Shown piece after piece: positions 1 to 7,469 of a DNA stretch of 64,000 nucleotides. The notes beneath the pieces are model-generated. The model did not search any database, had not been told where the DNA came from, and saw only the letters and a program-made list of their open reading frames with translations. A program made the position numbers and the translations under genes. Location of the stretch: NCBI GenBank assembly GCA_015060245.1, contig SUYU01000007.1:1-64000 (forward strand), read 5' to 3'. This DNA comes from Bacteroidales bacterium. Its GTDB lineage: Bacteria > Bacteroidota > Bacteroidia > Bacteroidales > UBA932. Position 1 is the stretch's first letter. Each line of letters opens with the position of its first letter.

Positions 1-101
1 TACATGAAATAGAAGACAGACTTAACAATAGACCAAGAAAACGATTAAAGTTTTCAACACCTAACGAATTATTTAATTTATTAACAACAAAAGAACCTTG
101 A
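1..101 (+). CDS. IS30-family transposase, C-terminal fragment (cut by window edge)
   Basis: Reading from base 3 gives 32 residues ending at TGA 99-101. They contain the hallmark C-terminal block of IS30 transposases, RLNNRPRKRLKFSTPNEL (family pattern LNxRPRKRLxxxTPxE), just after the last catalytic glutamate region. The family is a DDE transposase that recognises the short inverted repeats at the element ends. The rest of the gene lies to the left, so whether the copy is intact cannot be judged. The assignment rests on this short but very characteristic block. Confidence 0.7.
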   Translation, partial: HEIEDRLNNRPRKRLKFSTPNELFNLLTTKEP

Positions 102-126
102 GTCGCATTAAATTCTTGAATTCAGG
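1..126 (+). mobile_element. 3' end of an IS30-family insertion sequence
   Basis: The window opens inside an insertion sequence. Bases 1-101 encode the C-terminus of an IS30-type transposase, and the next bases (about 102-126, with the run GAATTCAGG near the end) are the likely right terminal inverted repeat. The exact outer boundary cannot be fixed because the left end of the element lies outside the window. The element sits about 70 bases from the next gene, so it may have brought or disturbed that gene's promoter. Confidence 0.6.
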
Positions 127-169
127 GGGACCACGTTGTTTTTTGTCAGAAATTGTCAAAATCAGATTT

Positions 170-177
170 TACTTTTG
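170..177 (+). promoter_or_regulatory. Candidate -7 box for the SMC-like ATPase gene
   Basis: TACTTTTG matches the Bacteroidota -7 consensus TAnnTTTG and lies 20 bases before the ATG at 198. No well-spaced TTTG -33 element is seen, so support is partial. Confidence 0.4.
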
Positions 178-197
178 TACCATAAAATCATCAACTT

Positions 198-1094
198 ATG
201 TTCATAACAAATTTCAGACTACCCTCCTATCAGGAAGAACATGCCGTCCTTTTCGCCCCAAAAGGGCCAAAGTTAGGCCAAATGAAATGCAATAGCGGGA
301 ACATGTATCCGTTTGGCATCTTTCCCCAGCGGGTTGAAAGAGCAGGAGCATTGGAGTTGGAATTCACCACGCCAATAACAATCCTTTATGGCAATAATGG
401 ATCAGGTAAAACTACCATTCTGAACCTTATTGCCGAATACCTCAGTGCTTCAAGACATTCCACCTTCAACAAAAGCGGGCTCTTCTATAATTACTTGGAT
501 TTATGCAATGCCGAGTTGCAAGAAAGATGTAACAGGAAATGCGTAATTACAAGTGATGATGTCTTTGAGTACCTGTTAAAGGAGCGCCGTAAGTTTGATG
601 TATTCAACGATGCAAGAGATAAGTACCGGGAAGATATAGCTCGGGAAAGAGTAAGGTATGAAAACGAACGGGTAAGCATCAACTTTGAAGACCCGGACAG
701 TATTGATGCATATAGAAGAAGGTGCCAAGTACTCAAAAACTCCAACTCAAAACTCATTGTTGAGAAGATGGGCATAGACAAGAAAGGTCAATCAAATGGT
801 GAGACTGCTATTGACTTTTTTACAGATCAGATCCAGAGCAAGGGCCTTTACCTGATTGATGAGCCTGAAAACAGCCTTTCCCCAAAGATGCAGCAAGCAT
901 TAGCAGACTACCTCAGGGTGATGACCCGGGAACTTGACTGTCAATTCATCATAGCATCACACTCTCCTTTCTTCATAGGTATTGAGGATGCCACAGTGTA
1001 CGATCTGGATGCAGACACAATACAACCTTGTGATTGGAAAGAACTTGAAAGCATACAGGTCTATAGAGAGTTTTTCAGGCGACTTGAATACTAA
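198..1094 (+). CDS. AAA/ABC-type ATPase (AAA_21-like)
   Basis: A 298-residue soluble protein of the SMC/ABC ATPase class. It has a Walker A motif (GNNGSGKTT, about residue 66), a signature-like SNGE (about 198), a Walker B with adjacent glutamate (LYLIDEPENSLS, about 213) and an H-loop (IIASHSPFF, about 251). The middle segment, about residues 100-170, is charged and helical but far too short for a long coiled-coil arm. Such stand-alone ATPases are common in Bacteroidota and are often part of defence or repair loci; the substrate is unknown. It faces the IS30 remnant on the left and is convergent with the DUF4143 ATPase on the right. No nuclease partner gene is fused or adjacent. The ATG at 198 is the first good start after a TAnnTTTG box. 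Confidence 0.85.
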   Translation: MFITNFRLPSYQEEHAVLFAPKGPKLGQMKCNSGNMYPFGIFPQRVERAGALELEFTTPITILYGNNGSGKTTILNLIAEYLSASRHSTFNKSGLFYNYLDLCNAELQERCNRKCVITSDDVFEYLLKERRKFDVFNDARDKYREDIARERVRYENERVSINFEDPDSIDAYRRRCQVLKNSNSKLIVEKMGIDKKGQSNGETAIDFFTDQIQSKGLYLIDEPENSLSPKMQQALADYLRVMTRELDCQFIIASHSPFFIGIEDATVYDLDADTIQPCDWKELESIQVYREFFRRLEY

Positions 1095-1168
1095 TAATCT
1101 AAACTCCAGCGATATATGCTCATATTGGAAACTGTAGTTTCATCCAATAAAGAGCATCCGAAGAAATC

Positions 1169-1220
1169 TGATATGCCCCCAAAAGATAGACAAAAAACTT
1201 TTTTTTTGGGGGGCATATCA
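1169..1220. terminator. Strong hairpin between convergent genes, probable bidirectional terminator
   Basis: TGATATGCCCCCAAAA (1169-1184) is almost perfectly complementary to 1204-1220, with one extra G. The arms enclose about 20 A-rich bases. The spacing between the convergent genes at 1094 and 1391 suits a terminator for the plus-strand ATPase gene. The rest of 1095-1390 is AT-rich with no supported gene. Confidence 0.6.
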
Positions 1221-1390
1221 CTTTACAGACACATTTTAATTTGCGGTTTCTAAATAAATGATATCCGATGAATCTCAAGACAAGTGTTAATCTTGGAGCG
1301 AAAATCCGTTAATTGTTAATGATTTATAAGACTAAATACTCCAATGGTTAATCAAATTATTACTCTTACCATAATAGATATCCATACACA

Positions 1391-2635
1391 CTAAAATTCA
1401 TAAATGGGTACTACATCTATCTTATAATCACCTTTTTCAATCGTACGCCTATCATTATTGGTAACTATTACAAGGTTGCTGCATTTTAATTCTCCAGCAC
1501 ATTCAACTATGCTATCCACCTCGCGCTTCTCTGTTTTAGGATTTCTCATATCATAGCAGACTTGCACCAAACGTTCTATATGCGCTCCTTTGCGAAGGAC
1601 GAAATCAACTTCCTTGTCATTTCGTGAACGATAATAGAACATAGTTCTTTCAACATCGTAGCCTCGGCGCACAAGTTCAATGAACACCTGATTTTCAAGC
1701 AAACGTCCTAGGTTGTCACTCAAAGAAAAAGCCTTTGATGCTACAAATCCGTTATCGACTACATACACTTTTCTTGGTGCTTTCTTCATCAATTTAAGTT
1801 TGTTGTTGTAGCGTGACAGATAATAGAAAAGGTATGGCTCATGCAAGTAATCCATATACTTCTTTGTGGTATTGACACTGGAGAATCCAAGTTCCGTAGC
1901 CAAATCATTTGCACTAACAGGATTGCAGAAGTTAGATACAAGATACATGGCCAAGTTATTCAAATCTGTCACATTACGGACTTTATGACGTTTTGCTACA
2001 TCTTTCCAGATAATAGAATCAAACAAAGTATCGAGATAACTGCGAGTCAATTGACGCGAAGATACAACTTCAGGGTAACCACCATTCCTAAGATAATCAT
2101 CTGTCAATACTAATGAATCCGTCATATCCTCCGGCATCAGCATATGAAGATCAAGTTTGTTCCAGTCGAAAAACTCCTCAAGACTAAATGGCAACATTTC
2201 CACTTGAAGATATTTTCCTGTCAGGACTGTAGCCATTTCACTGCTTAACATTCTGGCATTACTACCTGTTATTACAAGATTCTTTCCCAATCTATAGAGT
2301 TCACTGACCCACAGGTCCCACCCTTCCAGGTTCTGTACTTCATCTAACAAAATATATTCATAACCAGGATAGACATCATCCAGCATTCTCATAGCAAGGT
2401 TGGCATCCCATGCTTCCAACAACGAGTAATTATCGAAATTCAAATAGGCAAAATTCTTGTTTCTAAGCATCAATAATGCTTGAGTAGATTTACCAACTCG
2501 CCTTGGACCTGTTATTAGTTTTATCAGACTACTGTTTAACAACAAATCTGTATCTTGATTACTTCTACGTATTAAATAAGGACGTGACATCAGTTCATCG
2601 CGCTCTTTACGCTGATTTAGAATGATTGTTTTCAT
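1391..2635 (-). CDS. DUF4143-family ATPase (AAA_14 + DUF4143)
   Basis: A 414-residue member of the large prokaryotic AAA_14/DUF4143 family. The Walker A motif is GPRRVGKST (about residue 43), Walker B is YILLDEVQN (about 95), and a sensor-like ITGSN follows (about 122). The C-terminal DUF4143 region ends in a restriction-endonuclease-like patch with EVDFVLRKG (about 343), as usual for the family. Length is typical. The biological role of these ATPases is not settled; they are often single genes in accessory regions. The gene is monocistronic, with about 250 bases upstream that carry four copies of a 9-bp motif, suggesting its own regulation. Start chosen at the first ATG, 2635. Confidence 0.85.
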   Translation of the reverse strand: MKTIILNQRKERDELMSRPYLIRRSNQDTDLLLNSSLIKLITGPRRVGKSTQALLMLRNKNFAYLNFDNYSLLEAWDANLAMRMLDDVYPGYEYILLDEVQNLEGWDLWVSELYRLGKNLVITGSNARMLSSEMATVLTGKYLQVEMLPFSLEEFFDWNKLDLHMLMPEDMTDSLVLTDDYLRNGGYPEVVSSRQLTRSYLDTLFDSIIWKDVAKRHKVRNVTDLNNLAMYLVSNFCNPVSANDLATELGFSSVNTTKKYMDYLHEPYLFYYLSRYNNKLKLMKKAPRKVYVVDNGFVASKAFSLSDNLGRLLENQVFIELVRRGYDVERTMFYYRSRNDKEVDFVLRKGAHIERLVQVCYDMRNPKTEKREVDSIVECAGELKCSNLVIVTNNDRRTIEKGDYKIDVVPIYEF

Positions 2636-2654
2636 CTTATATCTTGTTATTCAT

Positions 2655-2742
2655 ATGCAATATTACTGGTTTTTCTTCAATTTACAAAGTGTATTGCACA
2701 AAAAACATACTATTTTATGCAATACAGAGTAAATATTGCATA
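2655..2742. promoter_or_regulatory. Four-copy 9-bp motif TATGCAATA / TATTGCATA, candidate operator
   Basis: TATGCAATA occurs at 2655-2663 and 2716-2724. Its exact reverse complement, TATTGCATA, is at 2734-2742, and a one-mismatch copy, TATTGCACA, is at 2692-2700. The copies alternate in orientation and cluster just upstream of the DUF4143 ATPase start. The last two form a perfect inverted repeat with a 9-base spacer. The remainder of 2636-2884 is AT-rich with no gene. Confidence 0.45.
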
Positions 2743-2884
2743 AAAACTAACTTTATAATATGAAAATTTACCTGTTTTAGAATAATAAAACGGCCATTGA
2801 CGACTTTTACTCCACTGCTGAAATCAACCAAGAAAGATTTCAAGTACTTTGACAAGAAATGGATACTATATCAATTGATACCCT

Positions 2885-5068
2885 TTATGCATCAATATTC
2901 TCTTGGACTATATTCTTTATTTTTTCAATGGCGAAAGCAATTCTATCTTCTTTATCAATAGAATTTTCCTGATATACATCCCAAGTCTCGCAAGTTTCAT
3001 GATAATAATAGCGGAAGCCTGTTCCTGTTGCCTCTAAAGATGAAATAGGCTTTAGGATGTTCAGATTCTCTCCATAGTTTCCCAACCCTATAATTTTTTT
3101 ACCATCTCTGTCCAACAACTTGTCAGACAAAATCCGGAATATTACATTCAAGAAAGGATTCCAATGTTGTCCGTTGAACTGGTGCTTATTAAGCGTAGTG
3201 CAGATATAGTCATTTGACTCATCCCATATCAGTTCTCCGTCAGCACCACGCAACATATCAGGATATTTTACAAAGTAATATCTCCAATCAAAAGTACGTG
3301 TCTCTTCCTTTTCGGACAGAAATTTATTAATGATGGAATCCAAGTTTTCACCATCCTTGATCCGTTGAAGAAGGATGCGAAGTACAGACATTGTCTTTTC
3401 TTCAAAATTACTGCGATTACGGCTTTTATGCAATAGTTGCGACCATGTTGCCCTGTTCTGGTTTCCCATATAGTAACGGTTGGAATCATTCTGCGTATAA
3501 TCTCCAATGGCCAACAACGCACGGTGTATCTTGACAAAATCTGGAGTGCCACTGAACAGGGAGAGAAATGCATCCACCAAGTCAAGGTGGGCATATCCCA
3601 ATCCTGAAGCATAGCCGTAAATCAAAGGATGATCTTCAAACCTATGAATGGTTTCTATGTCAATTTCATGTCTCTTCTTTTTCTTATCCTCTTCCTCTTC
3701 TATCTGTATACCATTAAATTTGTACTTCAGGTCTTTGTTAATACAACCTGTCAATATCAGATCCTTTACTTGGCAAAGCAAGTCTTTCATGTAGTGTGCA
3801 TCGCCACGAATCTCACCGGAATTTGAATTCCAGATAAGATTTCTCAATGTACGGAGACGGTCAATGAAGTCATCTTCTTTTATTGCATCCTTGTTCATCA
3901 GATAGGTGATTATTCCATAAAGGAACAGAAAATCACTATATGAAAAGTTGCTGTTAACCTGATAGAGTTTTACACAAGCATGAAAGAAATTTTGAGTACC
4001 GCGGTATTCGCCAACCCTCTTGAATGTAGCCACCTTCCCTTTCTCATAAGCAAACCCGGAAAGGTATTTTTCAAAGAATGCATCTATTGATTTATAATCA
4101 GTTAAAACTCTATACCAACAATCAAAAGCATCTTCAAGATATTTGCGGTTTGCAACAGCGTCAGGCGATTCGCTATATATCAGTTTGATAAGTTCAAACT
4201 CATCATTAGACTTCTCAATGTCTTGTTCATAGCAAAGAATATGGCTGATATAAAAGAAATATTTCATGAACTCATTGTCCACAACGTCATATTGATTTCG
4301 ATATGGAAAGAACGTATCTGCCCACTCTACGTCAAATTTGTGATTCACCGTTCTTGCCTCATCAAAGTCTCTTTCGTAAAGATTCTCATACTCTGCCTTA
4401 AAATGTTCAAAAGCCGTGAGTTTCTTTCCTCTGGAGTTCATTTTTATATACAACTCATCTGAGAGTCCATTTTCAGACAAAGGCAGGAAATAAAATACAA
4501 TACGTTCCGTCTCAGTCAAAATTTCCCAAAGATTTGCTATGTCACCGAATTTATCATTGATGGCATCCAGCATTACAAGCATACCGATAACGGTGGGATC
4601 ATTGTGCCATTCACACATAAACCAGTTCTGGTCAATCAATTGCTCTTGTAATGGCAATGACCAATCTGGGGCATATTGAATTAGATGTGCGCAAAAGTCC
4701 CTGGAACTGGGACGGATGTCATAAGTAAAGTTGTTAAGGAACTTGTAACGACACTCTTCTATACCGCCTTTCTTTGCAGCATACCAATGCAATAAATATA
4801 GAGTGGTCAGACGTTGCTGGCCGTCAAGTGGAGTCACAATTATTTTCTCCAGTTCACCATAGATAAAATCCATTTTCATCGCCTGGTTGTCATCTTCTGA
4901 TTCTACGAGGTAGGACTTGATTGCATCAAGGAACCTGTTTCTCACACGGTTGACATCATCTGTGGTACGCCCCTGCGCATAATCTCTCTGAACCATGGGA
5001 ATAACCACATGATACTCTTCAAGAAAAGACTTGAAATTATATTTTTCCTTCTCATTACCAGTTGCCAT
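2885..5068 (-). CDS. DUF262 (GmrS-like) domain protein, large form
   Basis: About 727 residues. The N-terminal DUF262 domain has the family's nucleotide-handling signature DGQQRLTTLYLL (near residue 82) preceded by PMVQRDYAQGR, and the later SRGKKLTAFEHFKA block. DUF262 is the GmrS part of GmrSD type IV restriction enzymes, which act on modified phage DNA. I see no clear C-terminal HNH (DUF1524) block, so this copy may lack the nuclease half. It overlaps the upstream DUF262 gene. The ATG at 5068 (GAGAGAA a few bases upstream) is preferred over 5110, because 5110 would increase the overlap from 14 to 56 bases. The pair is translationally coupled and probably works together, an inference from the overlap and shared fold. 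Confidence 0.8.
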   Translation of the reverse strand: MATGNEKEKYNFKSFLEEYHVVIPMVQRDYAQGRTTDDVNRVRNRFLDAIKSYLVESEDDNQAMKMDFIYGELEKIIVTPLDGQQRLTTLYLLHWYAAKKGGIEECRYKFLNNFTYDIRPSSRDFCAHLIQYAPDWSLPLQEQLIDQNWFMCEWHNDPTVIGMLVMLDAINDKFGDIANLWEILTETERIVFYFLPLSENGLSDELYIKMNSRGKKLTAFEHFKAEYENLYERDFDEARTVNHKFDVEWADTFFPYRNQYDVVDNEFMKYFFYISHILCYEQDIEKSNDEFELIKLIYSESPDAVANRKYLEDAFDCWYRVLTDYKSIDAFFEKYLSGFAYEKGKVATFKRVGEYRGTQNFFHACVKLYQVNSNFSYSDFLFLYGIITYLMNKDAIKEDDFIDRLRTLRNLIWNSNSGEIRGDAHYMKDLLCQVKDLILTGCINKDLKYKFNGIQIEEEEDKKKKRHEIDIETIHRFEDHPLIYGYASGLGYAHLDLVDAFLSLFSGTPDFVKIHRALLAIGDYTQNDSNRYYMGNQNRATWSQLLHKSRNRSNFEEKTMSVLRILLQRIKDGENLDSIINKFLSEKEETRTFDWRYYFVKYPDMLRGADGELIWDESNDYICTTLNKHQFNGQHWNPFLNVIFRILSDKLLDRDGKKIIGLGNYGENLNILKPISSLEATGTGFRYYYHETCETWDVYQENSIDKEDRIAFAIEKIKNIVQENIDA

Positions 5069-6878
5069 AATGTATTCTCTCTTTGATGAGTTTAATTTCT
5101 TTGTTGCCAATCTTTTTTTCTATGTAGTCGTACAAGACATCATTGATGGCTCCGATATATCCTTTCCTGTCTTCTTCCGACCAGAAATGCAGTTTTGTAT
5201 CTGAAGAAGAATAGTACTTCATAAAGACATTCCGGGTACATACAGGGATATAGTCTCCTTTTTTATCCATATCAATAACCCTCATACGCTTTACAGCAAA
5301 AGTGGAATTGTTGAGAGCAGCATTCTCACCAACTGTCAGCAATGCCATATTTGACAAAGTGTGCATCTGCGACTTGTCATCGCCATCTGACAGAATGCTG
5401 ATTACAGCAGGAGCAACTGCATTGAATTCATCCCTTATAGAACCTTTGTACCCTTTTTCTTTTATATGGCCAATGACTATGTCAATTTTAGAAATGACAT
5501 CATCAATTTGATTTTTTTCTTCTGAATCCACTCGCAAGACTTCCAGAGATTTCTTGTGACTTTTAAGCCATTCTTCCCATTCATTGTTAGTTTTCAGACT
5601 TTCAGAGTTCTGGGCATGGATATGTTCCAAAGACCATATGCCTTCATTTTTGTATCTGTCAAAGGGGAAGCGGATATTTTCATCACCCTTTTGTCTGATA
5701 GTCTCAACATTAAACAGAAGAAGAACACACTGTATAAACGCCGGATGCTTTTCATAATTGAGTTCAGCATAGTCTATTTCCTCCTTTGCGCCTTTTTCAC
5801 CTGCCATGAATACCATTCTCTCCCGTATCATATCAAGCACTTTGAGACGGAATTCAGATTTCCTGATAGGATTATCTGTACTCATGGATACATCAAGAAG
5901 TGACTTGACACTTGTACCAGTAGCAACAAGGAAACCTATATGATGGAACATGTCAAAGTCATTGTACCATTCTTTCAGTTGCTGCATGTACCGTTCAGTC
6001 AGTTCCCATGTATCAAATCTATTGTCCGAATTCTTAAACCTCTCATAAAACCTGTTGAATGTATAGAAATTGCTCTCATTGCCCGGCTTCATTTCCATCA
6101 TGTCAAACAACAACTCCATGCGAATAGGATAACGGTCAGACTTTTCATTGGTAATGAAAGTCCAGAATTTTTCGTCATGCAGGTCTTTCTCCATAGCGTC
6201 CCACCCAAGAGCAATCTCATGTTGTTTCTTTTCCTCTATTCCATAGGGATTTCCAGCATAGCGGCCTTCGGAGTCCTTCTTGCCACGGCTTAAAAACAAT
6301 GCCTTTACGAGTTCTGCATTGGTAAGGTTAATCTTGCCTATGTTCAGGCGAGTGAAGATACTTACGCTGTCTTCATTGTCATCTACCTCATACCAGATAA
6401 TTGTGACATACTTCTGCAGTTTATTGGCAAAACTCATCATCCTGGACTTTTCACCATTAAACCACGTCTTTACTGTATTATATGCCTTTTTGATGAACAG
6501 TTCGTCTATGTTGCTTGAACATGAAGTGAGGTCTATCGTATCAATAGTTTCAAGCAGTTCCTTACTTCCAATATGTCCATTCTCACTCTTTCGTGTTGTG
6601 TACTCAATGCTATAATTTATATCAACATAGGCATTCAAATACTTCATAATCAAATAGAGTGTAGTCATACGCTGCTGACCGTCTATCAGTTCATAAATGC
6701 CATTTACATTTTTGACTACGACCGGTTGAAGGCAATACTTTTGACCGTCAGGAATTTCGTTGATGTCTTCAAGAAGGTATTCAACTTCATCTTTTCCCCA
6801 GCGATAGCCTCTCTGATATGCCTCTATAGTAAAATTACCCTTTATTTCGCTTATAATTTTCTCTTCTAAATCATAATT
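5055..6878 (-). CDS. GmrSD-type DUF262/DUF1524 protein lacking an in-frame start codon
   Basis: The open frame runs from 6878 to 5055 (607 codons). It begins NYDLEEKIISEIKG, then has FTIEAYQRGYRWGKDEV and ELIDGQQRMTTLYL, the DUF262 nucleotide site. The C-terminus has the DUF1524 HNH-like elements: SLEHIHAQNSE, then NMALLTVGENAALNNSTF. It is thus a complete GmrS+GmrD fusion, expected to cut modified DNA. The first in-frame ATG (6668) falls after the DGQQR site and would destroy the domain. The natural ATG (6880-6882) is in the next frame and stops after three codons. An upstream 41-codon frame is in phase but ends with TGA at 6879-6881. A one-base shift, UGA readthrough or a non-ATG start would be needed. 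Confidence 0.75.
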   Translation of the reverse strand, partial: NYDLEEKIISEIKGNFTIEAYQRGYRWGKDEVEYLLEDINEIPDGQKYCLQPVVVKNVNGIYELIDGQQRMTTLYLIMKYLNAYVDINYSIEYTTRKSENGHIGSKELLETIDTIDLTSCSSNIDELFIKKAYNTVKTWFNGEKSRMMSFANKLQKYVTIIWYEVDDNEDSVSIFTRLNIGKINLTNAELVKALFLSRGKKDSEGRYAGNPYGIEEKKQHEIALGWDAMEKDLHDEKFWTFITNEKSDRYPIRMELLFDMMEMKPGNESNFYTFNRFYERFKNSDNRFDTWELTERYMQQLKEWYNDFDMFHHIGFLVATGTSVKSLLDVSMSTDNPIRKSEFRLKVLDMIRERMVFMAGEKGAKEEIDYAELNYEKHPAFIQCVLLLFNVETIRQKGDENIRFPFDRYKNEGIWSLEHIHAQNSESLKTNNEWEEWLKSHKKSLEVLRVDSEEKNQIDDVISKIDIVIGHIKEKGYKGSIRDEFNAVAPAVISILSDGDDKSQMHTLSNMALLTVGENAALNNSTFAVKRMRVIDMDKKGDYIPVCTRNVFMKYYSSSDTKLHFWSEEDRKGYIGAINDVLYDYIEKKIGNKEIKLIKERIHYGNW

Positions 6879-7004
6879 TCATTTAGGAATTCGTACTCCG
6901 TAATACCTCATAATTGTGTTTACTGCGTCACAAATAATCTCCAACCGCAATCCTTTTCGCCGCACATCAGCCTCGCCAATCACTTTACCGAATAGCATCG
7001 GCAT
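6879..7004 (-). CDS. 41-residue leader ORF in phase with the GmrSD gene
   Basis: An ATG at 7004, six bases after a TAnnTTTG box, opens 41 codons beginning MPMLFGKVIGEADVRRKG and ending YYGVRIPK. The TGA at 6879-6881 lies in the same frame as the GmrSD gene and overlaps the ATG at 6880-6882 in an ATGA arrangement. It could be a coupling peptide, a remnant of a longer N-terminus separated by a nonsense mutation, or a fragment of an older gene. I do not recognise the peptide. No other gene is seen in 6879-7040. Confidence 0.35.
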   Translation of the reverse strand: MPMLFGKVIGEADVRRKGLRLEIICDAVNTIMRYYGVRIPK

Positions 7005-7010
7005 GTACAA

Positions 7011-7018
7011 CAAAAATA
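7011..7018 (-). promoter_or_regulatory. -7 box for the DUF262 operon
   Basis: On the minus strand this reads TATTTTTG, matching TAnnTTTG. Transcription would begin close to the ATG at 7004, implying a leaderless or nearly leaderless message. The -33 element is uncertain. Confidence 0.4.
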
Positions 7019-7040
7019 CAAAATGTTTTCAATTTACGTA

Positions 7041-7469
7041 TCAATAGTTAAATACCCAAACAGGAATTCCTTTTTCTTTTGCTATATCAATCATATGCTT
7101 TGTTCCACTTGATTTTCCATTCCAAAATGCAATCAGATGAGTGGCTATGCTTAGCATATCATTATTCCTAAGGAATCCGGCAATACGAGGATATTCTTTC
7201 CAATTAGCAGGAAATAAAATTTTGGTCAATTTATGTTCATCTGCATATCGAATACCAAGGGTATCTGCTCCGTTCGCCATTCCTGAAATAACCTTAATCG
7301 CCTTATTATTAAATACATTCTGGTCTTTGAATAATTCATTCAACTTAGTAGACATGTATTCATAATCATTAAAGTCACGTCCACCGGCAATGATAACTCT
7401 ATTAGCCAACTGATAATCATTGAGATGTTTTTCGCTTAAATTCATACTTTTTATTTCATTCAGTTCCAT
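7041..7469 (-). CDS. SLOG-superfamily DUF2493 (YspA-like) protein
   Basis: A 142-residue single-domain protein. It has the DUF2493 marks: VIIAGGRDFND (about residue 25), VISGMANGADTLG (about 60), LFPANWK (about 84), a central RNNDML (about 101) and AFWNGKSSGTKHMI (about 113). The SLOG fold binds nucleotides or nucleotide-derived ligands and recurs in bacterial conflict systems. It starts at the base after the RtcB stop codon, so it is the last gene of the RtcB transcription unit; an alternative start lies at residue 9. The tight linkage suggests that it senses or processes a nucleotide ligand connected with RNA damage, which is inference. Confidence 0.85.
   Translation of the reverse strand: MELNEIKSMNLSEKHLNDYQLANRVIIAGGRDFNDYEYMSTKLNELFKDQNVFNNKAIKVISGMANGADTLGIRYADEHKLTKILFPANWKEYPRIAGFLRNNDMLSIATHLIAFWNGKSSGTKHMIDIAKEKGIPVWVFNY

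Noticed and set aside
1169-1220. Ends of a miniature transposable element
   Set aside because: The whole inverted repeat is only about 52 bases with a 20-base centre and lies between convergent genes, so a terminator is simpler.
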